Below are positions 1 to 6,988 of a DNA stretch of 8,950 bases, one piece after another. This DNA comes from Actinomycetota bacterium (lineage in GTDB: Bacteria; Actinomycetota; Humimicrobiia; Humimicrobiales; Humimicrobiaceae). The notes beneath the pieces are model-generated. The model saw nothing but the letters and a program-made list of their open reading frames with translations. It had not been told where the DNA came from and made no database searches. The position numbers and the translations under genes were made by a program. Location of the stretch: NCBI GenBank assembly GCA_028718045.1, contig JAQUMQ010000046.1, positions 1 to 8,950 on the forward strand. The letters run 5' to 3'. The first letter of the stretch is position 1. Each line of letters opens with the position of its first letter.

Positions 1-1987
1 CTTCATGCCGACTTAAATCGATAAATCTTTTATTCGTATCAGATTCATAAATGAACTGGTTAAATTTGAAGCCGCTTTTTGTGTCTATAAGATCCATATC
101 CAAATCTTTATCGATGATTTTTTCGATCTGTCCTGTTTTATTGTCATATATTACTTTATAAAAGCAATTTTCAATTTTACCGCTTTGAGCATCATCAATA
201 TCTTCACAACCTTTATCCGTATCATAAACAGTAAAATCAAATACCTTAAAACCAAGCGGAGGAATATTTTCAGCAGCGAGTGCGATTCTTGCGTTTCCTG
301 TTTGTATATCATGGATATCAGGTTCTATGAATTGAGATTTTACTTCAGAACCGGATATGGAATCAAAAATCTTAAATCCTTTTTTATCTTTAAATAATTT
401 CCGTGGCAGTACGACTTCGGCGACTTCTGATCTTTCGAAATCAAGACAATTCGAAACGACTATACTTGATTTGGTATTCGATTTACCCATTTTAGCTAAA
501 CAAGATTTTGAATTCTCAGCTATCTCTTCTGCATTAATTGCTGCTTGATATACAAATGAAGCATTTTCATATCTTTGGCCTTTCGATTGCAGGCAATCTG
601 GCTCTGAAATGCTTGTATAAGAACTCCAGTCAACTTCATCTGCAAGAAACATCTTTTTATAAACTTCTTTCAGCTCACTTTCCGGATAATAAAAAGATTT
701 TCCGTTATATGTTTTCAATATGCTGGAAAGCCTTTCTCCGGTAATTATATCGGAATGAGTATTTCTGTTGACACCTATTTCAAATGCTACGGCACCATGA
801 TAACTGACCCACCAGTCCGGCCATGCACCACAATATGTTTTCAAACTTTTACCATATATCTTTTCGAATTTTCTGAAATAACTGCCATAAGTAGATATTT
901 TAAGTTTGGGATATTCCCATATTTTATTCCATTCTTTTACTATATAACTCACTGCTACATTGGGCTTTGTATTATCGCCTGGATATCCCGGAGCTCTTAA
1001 AGCAATAAGGTCAAATTTAAAATTATCGGTTTCTTCCAAGTCTTTAAGATATGCGGGTAGTTTCTTAAGCACCGTATTATAGTCTTGGTGAAGACCTATC
1101 ATCACGCCTTCCTGATAAGCTTGTCTTTCGTCGGTATCTAAAAGCAGTATTTTGGATCCGTCTCTTGATTGCCAATAAAAAGGCCTATCAAGCTTCAATG
1201 CTTTTGCCATCGTTGCATTAACGGCAGTAGAAAAATACTTTATTCCCGATTTCGAAAAAACCTGAGGTAAAATCCAGGGTTGTCCCGTAATATCGGAAGC
1301 CATTGCCGTTTCAATTCTGACACCGCATTCTTTCGCAAATTCAAACGCAAAATATAGACTCCTTATCAATGTTTCCTCATCATTAAGCTCAGAAGTATGA
1401 GCAACATAAAGCGGGGTTATTTCGGCATGACTATTTTTTATCATATTTTTGAATTGGATCAATTGATTAGACGATAATCCGCTTAATGCATTTTCCAACC
1501 AATAACCGGTTTCCACATTCCATTTATATATACTGTCTTCATCAAAGTCTTTTGTTTCATTATAGAAATTCAATATCGATTTGATCGAATCTTTGTAACC
1601 TTCTGCGACTCTGCTGGGTAAATCGGTAAATCCGATATCCGTATGTGTAAAGTTCTGTATATGTACTTCCCACATCCTACGCGGTTTTAAAACAACATCT
1701 TTTTCAAACTTATCGTCATTTATTTCCAATACCGCCCTGCATTTCGATTCCTCTTTGACAACAGGAATGTAAATTTCAAAATAAGTATTTTTGAAATCAT
1801 AATTATTGTTTCTATTTTTCGAATCTATTTTAAACTCTTTTTTCCATCCGTCGGTAAACAGATTGAGTTTAAAATTAATATCCTTTGGAAATTTTATCCC
1901 TTCGAATTTAACTGTTGCCAGCTGGCTTAATTGATTATTTACTTTTTTATAAAGTACCGTAGGTTCGATGTCATATTTAATATTCAT
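1..1987 (-). CDS. GH38 alpha-mannosidase-like glycoside hydrolase, C-terminus cut by window edge
   Basis: Reading from ATG at 1987, 662 codons are open to the left edge with no stop, so only the C-terminal part is missing; GH38 enzymes are usually about 800-1050 residues. GH38 enzymes are zinc-dependent retaining exo-alpha-mannosidases. The family hallmarks are visible: VHIQNFTHTDIGFTD at 109-122 carries the zinc pair H115 and D117; SDITGQPWILPQ at 231-242 places D232 as likely nucleophile and zinc ligand; APGYPGDNT lies at 332-340; WVSYHGAV at 393-400 gives H397 as likely fourth ligand. An N-terminal beta-rich segment (about 1-105) precedes the catalytic domain, and the helical middle domain follows about 405. 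There is no signal peptide, so a cytoplasmic enzyme is inferred. A modest AGAAGAG site lies about 12 nt before the ATG. The gene sits downstream of a terminator, so it may have its own promoter or depend on read-through. Family call is firm; substrate specificity is not. Confidence 0.9.
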   Translation of the reverse strand, partial: MNIKYDIEPTVLYKKVNNQLSQLATVKFEGIKFPKDINFKLNLFTDGWKKEFKIDSKNRNNNYDFKNTYFEIYIPVVKEESKCRAVLEINDDKFEKDVVLKPRRMWEVHIQNFTHTDIGFTDLPSRVAEGYKDSIKSILNFYNETKDFDEDSIYKWNVETGYWLENALSGLSSNQLIQFKNMIKNSHAEITPLYVAHTSELNDEETLIRSLYFAFEFAKECGVRIETAMASDITGQPWILPQVFSKSGIKYFSTAVNATMAKALKLDRPFYWQSRDGSKILLLDTDERQAYQEGVMIGLHQDYNTVLKKLPAYLKDLEETDNFKFDLIALRAPGYPGDNTKPNVAVSYIVKEWNKIWEYPKLKISTYGSYFRKFEKIYGKSLKTYCGAWPDWWVSYHGAVAFEIGVNRNTHSDIITGERLSSILKTYNGKSFYYPESELKEVYKKMFLADEVDWSSYTSISEPDCLQSKGQRYENASFVYQAAINAEEIAENSKSCLAKMGKSNTKSSIVVSNCLDFERSEVAEVVLPRKLFKDKKGFKIFDSISGSEVKSQFIEPDIHDIQTGNARIALAAENIPPLGFKVFDFTVYDTDKGCEDIDDAQSGKIENCFYKVIYDNKTGQIEKIIDKDLDMDLIDTKSGFKFNQFIYESDTNKRFIDLSRHE

Positions 1988-2063
1988 AATGTTTTTAATT
2001 CTCTTCTAAATAAAATTTAATAAAATTAAAAAAACATAAAAAATATAATGGATATAATACATT

Positions 2064-2119
2064 CATAAAAAAAGAGCCCGACAATATAATTGTTTTAAAA
2101 TTATATTGTTGGACTCTTT
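2064..2119 (-). terminator. Intrinsic terminator after the UroD-like gene
   Basis: Two 20-nt arms (2071-2090 and 2100-2119) form a near-perfect hairpin with a 9-nt loop. Read on the minus strand the arms differ only by one U-G wobble and one A-C mismatch. The 3' arm ends in GGGCTC followed by seven T residues (2073-2067), the classic layout of a Rho-independent terminator. It lies 75 nt past the stop of the UroD-like gene and before the GH38 gene, so it probably ends the transporter operon. The plus-strand orientation lacks a comparable T tract and there are no plus-strand genes. Confidence 0.85.
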
Positions 2120-2193
2120 ATCTCTGCCAACTGTTATATATTTGATTTTATTTTTTAAGTATATTAACTTTTATATTTTATTGCAATATTATT

Positions 2194-3438
2194 TTAGTAT
2201 TTACCGTACTCATATACGGCTTCGAACATTGCTATTATATTTTCCGGAGGAATATCTGCCAATAAATTATGTATTTGATTGAAAACAAAACCGCCACCCT
2301 TGCCAAATATATCGATTCTTCTTTTAACATCTTCTTTTATTTCTTTAAGCGATTTTCCAGGCAATACATCCCTGGTATTGCAACCTCCACCCCAAAAAGT
2401 TATATCTTTCCCAAACTCTTTTTTCAATCTTTCGGGTTCCATATTGGCAGCAGTAGTCTGAACAGGATTTATAATATCCAGCCCGGCATCGATAAGATGA
2501 GGAATCAATTCATATACAGAACCACAGGAATGCAAAAAAACCTTACAGTCGCATTTGCTATGAACAAAATCCCACATTTTTTCATATCTTGGTTTAAATA
2601 TTTCTTTGAATACGTCTGGCGACATAAAAGGTCCGTTTTGCGCACCGAGATCATCGCCAAATTGAAGCAAATCGACATACTTCCCGACACCTTTTATGAC
2701 TTTGTCCAGCAACTTGATATAATCTTCTGTCAATTTATCCAAAAGCCTTACCGTTCCCTTTTTATCCAAATAAATATCACATAAAAAATTTTCCATTCCT
2801 CTCAACCAGGTTCCGGTTTCAAACAAATTACATCCTACCGCCAACATAACCGAATAGTTTGTTTCGCTGTATAGCTTTTTTATGTTTTTTATAAATATTT
2901 TGTATTCGTTATCATCAAAAATATTAAGATGCCATGGCGGAGACGGGACCGACCATAAATGTTTTGCTAAATCTTTTTTATCAAAAACATCAGGAATCTT
3001 TTGCATATCTTTGTACACCCAATAGGACTGATCTTCATACAGAGAGCTTTTGGGTTTTATGCCAAGAACAATATCATCATTGTTCTTTAACAAAACTGCC
3101 CCTTCTTCGTTAATCTCTATATTTAAATATTTAGGTATCAGGCATTTTGAACCATCATTAAGAATCCATTCTCTCCAATTATTTTCATCTTTCAAAAATG
3201 CTTGTCCGGCATCAATGACGTCGACGTGGAATAAGTCTCTTATTTTCTTTTCCGGATAAGCTAACTGCTGCTGAAAATCATACATTCTGGAAAGTCCGTC
3301 GTCTATCTTCAGTTTACGACGAAGCTTGTTATAAGCAATCGTTGCGATACCCGTCGATCTCATCGAACCAAAATCTATCGGAACTCTATCAGGCTCACGA
3401 TGACTTATGGACATCATTATCCTGTCTCTGGATCTCAT
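2194..3438 (-). CDS. Uroporphyrinogen decarboxylase-like (UroD/MtaA superfamily) protein, possible methyltransferase
   Basis: The 414-residue protein belongs to the HemE/MtaA/MtbA superfamily (COG0407 type), which comprises haem-pathway decarboxylases and zinc-dependent methyltransferases acting on corrinoid carriers. The N-terminus SHREPDRVPIDFG (12-24) is typical of the non-haem UroD-like branch. QFGDDLGAQNGPFMSPDVF (259-277) is a conserved barrel segment. FLHSCGSV (301-308) and GGGCNTRDVLPG (350-361) supply H303, C305 and C353, matching the His-X-Cys...Cys zinc motif of MtaA/MtbA. HemE lacks this motif, which argues against true uroporphyrinogen decarboxylation; no other haem gene is nearby. 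The start is ATG preceded by GGGGA at 8 nt. It begins 11 nt after the MalG-like permease stop and is followed by the terminator, so it is the last gene of the transporter operon. Such genes recur in sugar operons of anaerobes with unknown role. No corrinoid-binding protein is visible here. Confidence 0.9.
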   Translation of the reverse strand: MRSRDRIMMSISHREPDRVPIDFGSMRSTGIATIAYNKLRRKLKIDDGLSRMYDFQQQLAYPEKKIRDLFHVDVIDAGQAFLKDENNWREWILNDGSKCLIPKYLNIEINEEGAVLLKNNDDIVLGIKPKSSLYEDQSYWVYKDMQKIPDVFDKKDLAKHLWSVPSPPWHLNIFDDNEYKIFIKNIKKLYSETNYSVMLAVGCNLFETGTWLRGMENFLCDIYLDKKGTVRLLDKLTEDYIKLLDKVIKGVGKYVDLLQFGDDLGAQNGPFMSPDVFKEIFKPRYEKMWDFVHSKCDCKVFLHSCGSVYELIPHLIDAGLDIINPVQTTAANMEPERLKKEFGKDITFWGGGCNTRDVLPGKSLKEIKEDVKRRIDIFGKGGGFVFNQIHNLLADIPPENIIAMFEAVYEYGKY

Positions 3439-3449
3439 ATAATTTTCCC

Positions 3450-4277
3450 CTATTCTCCTGCGGTTGATAACACCATTCCGGAAATGAAATATCTCCTTAG
3501 CAATATGAAAAGAAGTACCGTTGGAAATGAAGTAAATATTGTTCCTGCCATGATATACGGAATAATTCCCCCACTTACTCCGGACATGGTTGCCAGTGAG
3601 ACCATAATTGGCCTGGAATCCGTACGTGTCAATATCATTCCAAACAAAAGATCATTCCATATCCACGTCATTTGAAAAAGCGCAACCACAGCCGTAGGAG
3701 CACTGGATTGCGGAAGAAAAATATATGCATAAAGTTTTAAAGGACCACATCCGTCTATTTTAGCCGCTTCCTCTATTTCTCTGGGTATCGTAGTATAAAA
3801 CCCCCTATATACAAAAAGACTGAAAGGTATGCACAAAGCTGAATAAACAAGTATCATGCCTATTCTTGTGTCGTAAAGACCGGTCATATTAAAAAATTTA
3901 TATAAAGGTATAAGATATATCTGAAATGGAAATAGCGTACCCGAATATATTATAATAAACAAAAGAAAATTAAATTTTGGTTTCAGCCTTATTATGCTAA
4001 ACCCTGCCATGGAAGAAGCTATAATAGCTATTAAACCTCCGCAAATTGAATAAATAAGAGAATTAGTAAAATATTCATACAATTTCCATTGCTTAAATGC
4101 CATTTTAAGATTGCTTACTATAGAAATCTTGCCAGGCAGTTCGTAAAACTTTTGAGAACTGAATTCTGCAGGGCTTTTAAGTGCAGCTAAAACAACGGAA
4201 AATATAGGAAGTAACCATGCAAGAACCAAAACAATCAAAATAAAGTAGGTAAATATCCTCCTAATTTTTGCTCCCAT
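3450..4277 (-). CDS. Carbohydrate ABC transporter permease, MalG-like (CUT1)
   Basis: This is one of two membrane subunits of a sugar importer of the CUT1 type (MalFGK-like). Starting at ATG 4277 it has 275 residues, the usual MalG length. Hydrophobic segments suit six transmembrane helices: about 9-34, 72-95, 105-125, 138-160, 195-217 and 240-260. The cytoplasmic EAA loop that docks the ATPase is clear at about 168-190, reading REIEEAAKIDGCG then an FLPQS end. A TTG two codons upstream (4283) is an alternative start. GAGAGGG at 4288-4294 lies about 4 nt from the TTG and 10 nt from the ATG, so the ATG is preferred. It follows the MalF-like gene after an unusually long gap and is followed within 11 nt by the UroD-like gene, suggesting co-transcription. 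Confidence 0.96.
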   Translation of the reverse strand: MGAKIRRIFTYFILIVLVLAWLLPIFSVVLAALKSPAEFSSQKFYELPGKISIVSNLKMAFKQWKLYEYFTNSLIYSICGGLIAIIASSMAGFSIIRLKPKFNFLLFIIIYSGTLFPFQIYLIPLYKFFNMTGLYDTRIGMILVYSALCIPFSLFVYRGFYTTIPREIEEAAKIDGCGPLKLYAYIFLPQSSAPTAVVALFQMTWIWNDLLFGMILTRTDSRPIMVSLATMSGVSGGIIPYIMAGTIFTSFPTVLLFILLRRYFISGMVLSTAGE

Positions 4278-4422
4278 AATCAATTAACCCTCTCTTATAA
4301 TAATTCCTTCAATAGAATATTTGAATATTGAATGTCAAGTTCCATTACGGTACGCTTTATCTTTTAATACTTTTCATATTCTTTTGGTTATCGGTCTTTC
4401 TCTGATAATCCAATAAAAAATT
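4278..4422 (-). promoter_or_regulatory. Gap between permease genes with TTGACA hexamer and adjoining inverted repeat
   Basis: MalF/MalG-type pairs are normally nearly contiguous, but here about 140 nt separate them. On the minus strand a consensus TTGACA hexamer (4338-4333) is followed immediately by an inverted repeat with 7-nt arms TTCAATA/TATTGAA (4308-4332). The best -10 candidate, TATTGA at 18-nt spacing, matches consensus at only three positions. The layout could be an operator next to an internal promoter for the MalG-like and UroD-like genes, but the region is very AT-rich and chance repeats are likely. No intrinsic terminator is visible. Confidence 0.3.
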
Positions 4423-5301
4423 TTAATAATATAATAAGTCTTTTTTTAGCATACTTTTTATATAGCCTGCTGATATTGCGATGACAATAACAGAAAGAAC
4501 GACGGAAATTGCGGCACCGTATCCCATGTTGGACATAGTAAAAGTTTCTCTAAACATGGTCATCGCCAAAGTTTCCGAAGAACGATAAGGGCCGCCTCTT
4601 GTCATAACATATATCAAATCAAATACCTTAAAAGAGTTAGCCAAAGCCATAACTATGACCACGGTAGTAATGGGTCTGAGCATAGGAAAAATAATGTGAA
4701 TAAAGGTTTGCCATCTATTGGCGCCTTCGATCATTGCGGCCTCGGTTTGTTCAGCCGGTATAGAACTTAATCCCATCAAAAACAAGACCATATTTACACC
4801 TATTTGTTGCCAGGTCCAAGAAATCAATAAGGAAAAAGTATTCAATGGAACATTCACCAACCATGAAACCTTATCGATTCTAAAAAGCTCCAATATGCTA
4901 TTTATTACTCCTATTTCTCTGCTATACATATAATTCCACATAATGCCCGTGGCAACAAAAGAGATAGTAAGAGGAATGTAAAATATCGATTTAAAAAAAT
5001 TTTCGAACTTAAGACCGCGTAAGAACACCGCAATCAAAAGTCCGCCCATAACCGGGAATATAAGAGTAAATGCTACCCATAAAAGGGTGTTCTGGAATGA
5101 TATCCTAAAATCCACATCTCTAAATATGGCAATATAGTTTTTAAAGCCATTAAAAACCGGCATTGATATTCCATCCCAATTAAAAAAACTATAGTATACG
5201 TTTTGAAACATCGGAATTAACAATAAAATAACTACAAGCAAAAAAGCCGGCGATATAAAAAGATAGCTTATAAAATTGTTCATAAAATTATTTTTTTTCA
5301 T
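4423..5301 (-). CDS. Carbohydrate ABC transporter permease, MalF-like (CUT1)
   Basis: This is the partner membrane subunit of the sugar importer. From ATG 5301 it has 292 residues, a normal length for short MalF-type permeases that lack the large periplasmic loop of E. coli MalF. Six hydrophobic segments are visible at about 11-32, 72-94, 104-126, 155-180, 210-232 and 261-281. The EAA loop at about 183-209 (EQTEAAMIEGANRWQ, then FPMLRP) is the ATPase contact. The DLIYVMTRGGPYRSSETLA segment (228-246) is a hallmark of CUT1 MalF-like subunits. An in-frame TTG one codon earlier (5304) is possible, but ATG is preferred with GAGCGAG about 7 nt upstream. It lies 212 nt after the binding-protein gene, separated by a hairpin that may tune its level. 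Confidence 0.96.
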   Translation of the reverse strand: MKKNNFMNNFISYLFISPAFLLVVILLLIPMFQNVYYSFFNWDGISMPVFNGFKNYIAIFRDVDFRISFQNTLLWVAFTLIFPVMGGLLIAVFLRGLKFENFFKSIFYIPLTISFVATGIMWNYMYSREIGVINSILELFRIDKVSWLVNVPLNTFSLLISWTWQQIGVNMVLFLMGLSSIPAEQTEAAMIEGANRWQTFIHIIFPMLRPITTVVIVMALANSFKVFDLIYVMTRGGPYRSSETLAMTMFRETFTMSNMGYGAAISVVLSVIVIAISAGYIKSMLKKDLLYY

Positions 5302-5333
5302 CAATTTACTCGCTCTTAAATATGTATTTTATA

Positions 5334-5410
5334 TTTATTGATTCTTATGCGACCATCAATTTTATTGATTCTATCAACTTTCATTGAACAACTTATATTA
5401 AGCATGCTTA
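5334..5410. repeat. Direct repeats and short palindromes upstream of the MalF-like gene
   Basis: TTTATTGATTCT occurs twice (5334-5345 and 5361-5372), 27 nt apart. The second copy overlaps an inverted repeat ATCAAT-TTT-ATTGAT (5355-5369). A perfect 12-bp palindrome, TAAGCATGCTTA, lies at 5399-5410 just beyond the hairpin. These could be binding sites for a regulator of the permease genes. No convincing -35/-10 pair was found, and the AT-rich repeats could arise by chance; the palindrome, with its GCATGC core, is the least likely to be random. Confidence 0.3.
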
Positions 5411-5422
5411 TATTCATATAGC

Positions 5423-5465
5423 GGGGTAATATTTATTGCTTAATTCATTTAATAAACATTACCCC
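5423..5465 (-). promoter_or_regulatory. Intercistronic stem-loop between binding-protein and permease genes
   Basis: Two 15-nt arms (5423-5437 and 5451-5465) flank a 13-nt loop. On the minus-strand transcript all 15 positions pair, with one G-U, and the base is a GGGG/CCCC clamp. After the 3' arm the transcript continues GCTATATG with no U-tract, so this is not a standard terminator. In ABC operons such as malE-malF, stable hairpins after the binding-protein gene protect its mRNA from 3' decay and allow more binding protein than permease; the same role is inferred here. Confidence 0.6.
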
Positions 5466-5513
5466 TTATTTCAATATAAAAAATATTTTAAAAATCTGAA
5501 CTTAAACAAAGCC

Positions 5514-6875
5514 TTATTTTCCTTCCCAATATTTATTCGCTATTTCATCAAGATCTTTTAAAACTTTATCCAGCGAATCAGGTTTGGCAATAAACTCTGC
5601 GAATTTATCCACAGCTGCCTCACAAATAGGAGTAGGCGTTGCTTCCCAATATCTGTTAAGGATTCTATAGTTTTCGTTTTTAACGGTGTCAGCAATTTCT
5701 ACTTTTATTTCCGGAAGAAAACTCGTGTCGGATTTCATATTGGAAGGATAAGACCTATTTTCTTTGGCGAAAATAGCATTCCCTTCGGCACTCATAAAAT
5801 AATCTACCACTTTAAGCGCATCCTCAAGATGAGGCGCATTCTGGCTTACCAATATAGGCGACATTTCAAGAACGATACACTTTCCTGCTTCGGAATTATG
5901 AGACGGCAAAATGAAAGCTCCTATTTTTTCCTCAGGAACATTATTTGCAACAAAAACAGACTCGTAATACCATGTTCCGCATAAAACCATACCAAGTTTA
6001 TCCTGACCAAATAAAGTAGGCGTATCGGTAAATAAATCTGTTGCAGGGTCCGTAAAATATCCTTTATTGATCAAATCTTTCCATACTTCGAATGCTTTTT
6101 TCACTTTCTCGTCTGTATATTTTACCTTTCCTGCGGAAAGATCATCATATAAATCAGGGCTTTGTCCTATTATCATTTGTTCAAACATAATAAAAGAAGG
6201 CCAGCGTGCTTGCACGCTTTGAGCCATTGGAGTTATCCCATTAGCTTTAAGAGTATCGCATACTTTGATGAACTCATCCCAATTTGTTGGCTCGCTGAGA
6301 TTCAGCTTTGAAAATACATCTTTGTTATACCAAACAGGCCAATATTCTTGCGTATACGAATATCCATATGATTTCCCATTAAAAGTAAAGGCATCTCTTA
6401 GACCTTGCGAATATTCATCTTTGTGTTTATCCCATAACTCCGTAGTCTCAGCCAATAATCCCTGATCGATTAAATCCTTCATTCTATAGGTTGACCACCA
6501 TGTAAAAAGATCGGGGGCTTCCTTGGTAGAAAGAGCAGCCCTTACCGTAGATATAAATACATCAGTGGTAGGATAGGGCACTGGCTCTATATCTATGCCG
6601 AATAAATCCTTGGTTGTCTTTCCCATCAACTCATAATAAGGTTGAAAATTCGGATTTCCGCCTTTATCGTGCATCATCGTAAGAACTACAGCTTTGGTTG
6701 TCTCGGTTGCAGCGGTTTCGGCTGTTGTTGATTCAGCTGCCGTTGTCTCGGCGGCAGTGGTTTCGGCAGCAGCAGTGGTTTCGGCAGCTGTCGTTTTCTT
6801 ACACCCAAATCCAAAAGCCAAGACAAAAAGCAATACCGCAAACAAGCAAAAAACTTTTCTAAATATCAACTTCAC
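5514..6875 (-). CDS. Sugar ABC transporter substrate-binding lipoprotein (extracellular solute-binding family 1, CUT1)
   Basis: The 453-residue protein captures a sugar outside the membrane and delivers it to the two permeases. The start is GTG at 6875 with a perfect GGAGGTG site whose GGAGG core lies 6 nt upstream. A signal peptide (basic MKLIFRK, hydrophobic core to about 20) ends in FGFGC with C25 as the probable lipidated cysteine; this lipobox is looser than the usual LxGC. Residues 28-61 form a low-complexity linker of repeated ETTAA-like units, a flexible tether. The mature domain begins about 63; YWPVWYNKDVF (158-168) and LGMVLCGTWYYESV (295-308) are typical of family 1 binding proteins, whose usual mature size is about 390-400 residues. 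The length fits once signal and linker are removed. The ligand cannot be read from sequence; the neighbouring GH38 and isomerase suggest a mannose-, fucose- or deoxy-sugar-containing saccharide. Confidence 0.95.
   Translation of the reverse strand: MKLIFRKVFCLFAVLLFVLAFGFGCKKTTAAETTAAAETTAAETTAAESTTAETAATETTKAVVLTMMHDKGGNPNFQPYYELMGKTTKDLFGIDIEPVPYPTTDVFISTVRAALSTKEAPDLFTWWSTYRMKDLIDQGLLAETTELWDKHKDEYSQGLRDAFTFNGKSYGYSYTQEYWPVWYNKDVFSKLNLSEPTNWDEFIKVCDTLKANGITPMAQSVQARWPSFIMFEQMIIGQSPDLYDDLSAGKVKYTDEKVKKAFEVWKDLINKGYFTDPATDLFTDTPTLFGQDKLGMVLCGTWYYESVFVANNVPEEKIGAFILPSHNSEAGKCIVLEMSPILVSQNAPHLEDALKVVDYFMSAEGNAIFAKENRSYPSNMKSDTSFLPEIKVEIADTVKNENYRILNRYWEATPTPICEAAVDKFAEFIAKPDSLDKVLKDLDEIANKYWEGK
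6693..6794 (-). repeat. Repeat-coded ETTAA linker of the binding lipoprotein
   Basis: About 100 nt encode residues 28-61 of the binding protein as imperfect ETTAA/AETTAA units with substitutions toward the C-terminal end (EST, ETAAT). The DNA copies differ at synonymous sites (for example GCC, GCA and GCT alanine codons), so the repeat is moderately old or kept by selection on the protein. Such Thr/Ala/Glu-rich tethers follow the lipid anchor in some anaerobic bacteria. Unit number may vary between strains. Confidence 0.8.
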
Positions 6876-6879
6876 TTTT

Positions 6880-6886
6880 CACCTCC
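6880..6886 (-). promoter_or_regulatory. Strong ribosome binding site deciding the GTG start of the binding protein
   Basis: GGAGGTG on the minus strand, with its GGAGG core 6 nt upstream of GTG 6875, is a near-perfect Shine-Dalgarno match. No other in-frame start is equally well placed, so this fixes the start and fits the high expression expected of a binding protein. Confidence 0.85.
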
Positions 6887-6929
6887 AATAAATTTTTAAA
6901 AATATCTTATTGACCCTAATTAAAATAAT

Positions 6930-6950
6930 TTACATTTTTGTATCACCTCC
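6930..6950 (-). promoter_or_regulatory. Second strong Shine-Dalgarno leading to an ATG-TAA minimal ORF
   Basis: GGAGGTG (6950-6944) is followed after 10 nt by ATG (6935-6933) and directly by TAA (6932-6930). The 10-nt core TTGGAGGTGA is identical to that at the true start of the binding protein 64 nt downstream. No longer ORF uses this site. It may be a start-stop regulatory element, a ribosome standby site, or the remnant of a duplicated or lost gene start. Confidence 0.5.
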
Positions 6951-6952
6951 AA

Positions 6953-6980
6953 AGTATTTTTCCGCTAATTTTTATATCAA
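6953..6980 (-). promoter_or_regulatory. Possible sigma-70-type promoter upstream of the binding-protein gene
   Basis: On the minus strand TTGATA (6980-6975, five of six to consensus) is separated by 16 nt from AATACT (6958-6953, four of six). It would allow the binding protein to be transcribed apart from the mutarotase-like gene, but its start point would fall within or next to the upstream Shine-Dalgarno. The surroundings are AT-rich, so the match is weak evidence. Confidence 0.25.
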
Positions 6981-6988
6981 AAATAAAA

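Noticed and set aside
185..1000. Four plus-strand ORFs of 63-91 codons
   Set aside because: They lie antisense to the long GH38 reading frame, have no family resemblance and no ribosome binding sites.
2269..2784. 171-codon plus-strand ORF
   Set aside because: It is a shadow of the well-supported UroD-like gene; its translation is aromatic-rich and shows no recognisable domain.
2194..3438. True haem-pathway uroporphyrinogen decarboxylase (hemE)
   Set aside because: The protein has the methyltransferase-type HxC...C motif and a sugar-operon context, with no haem genes nearby.
4295..4345. 16-codon minus-strand ORF (MELDIQYSNILLKELL) whose stop abuts the MalG-like ribosome binding site
   Set aside because: It has no Shine-Dalgarno of its own and no recognisable motif; the position is leader-peptide-like but the evidence is too thin.
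5423..5465. Hairpin as an intrinsic terminator
   Set aside because: No T-tract follows the 3' arm on the transcribed strand.
6694..6891. Plus-strand ORF rich in Val, Ala and Ser
   Set aside because: It is the reverse reading of the ETTAA linker and signal peptide coding sequence of the binding protein.
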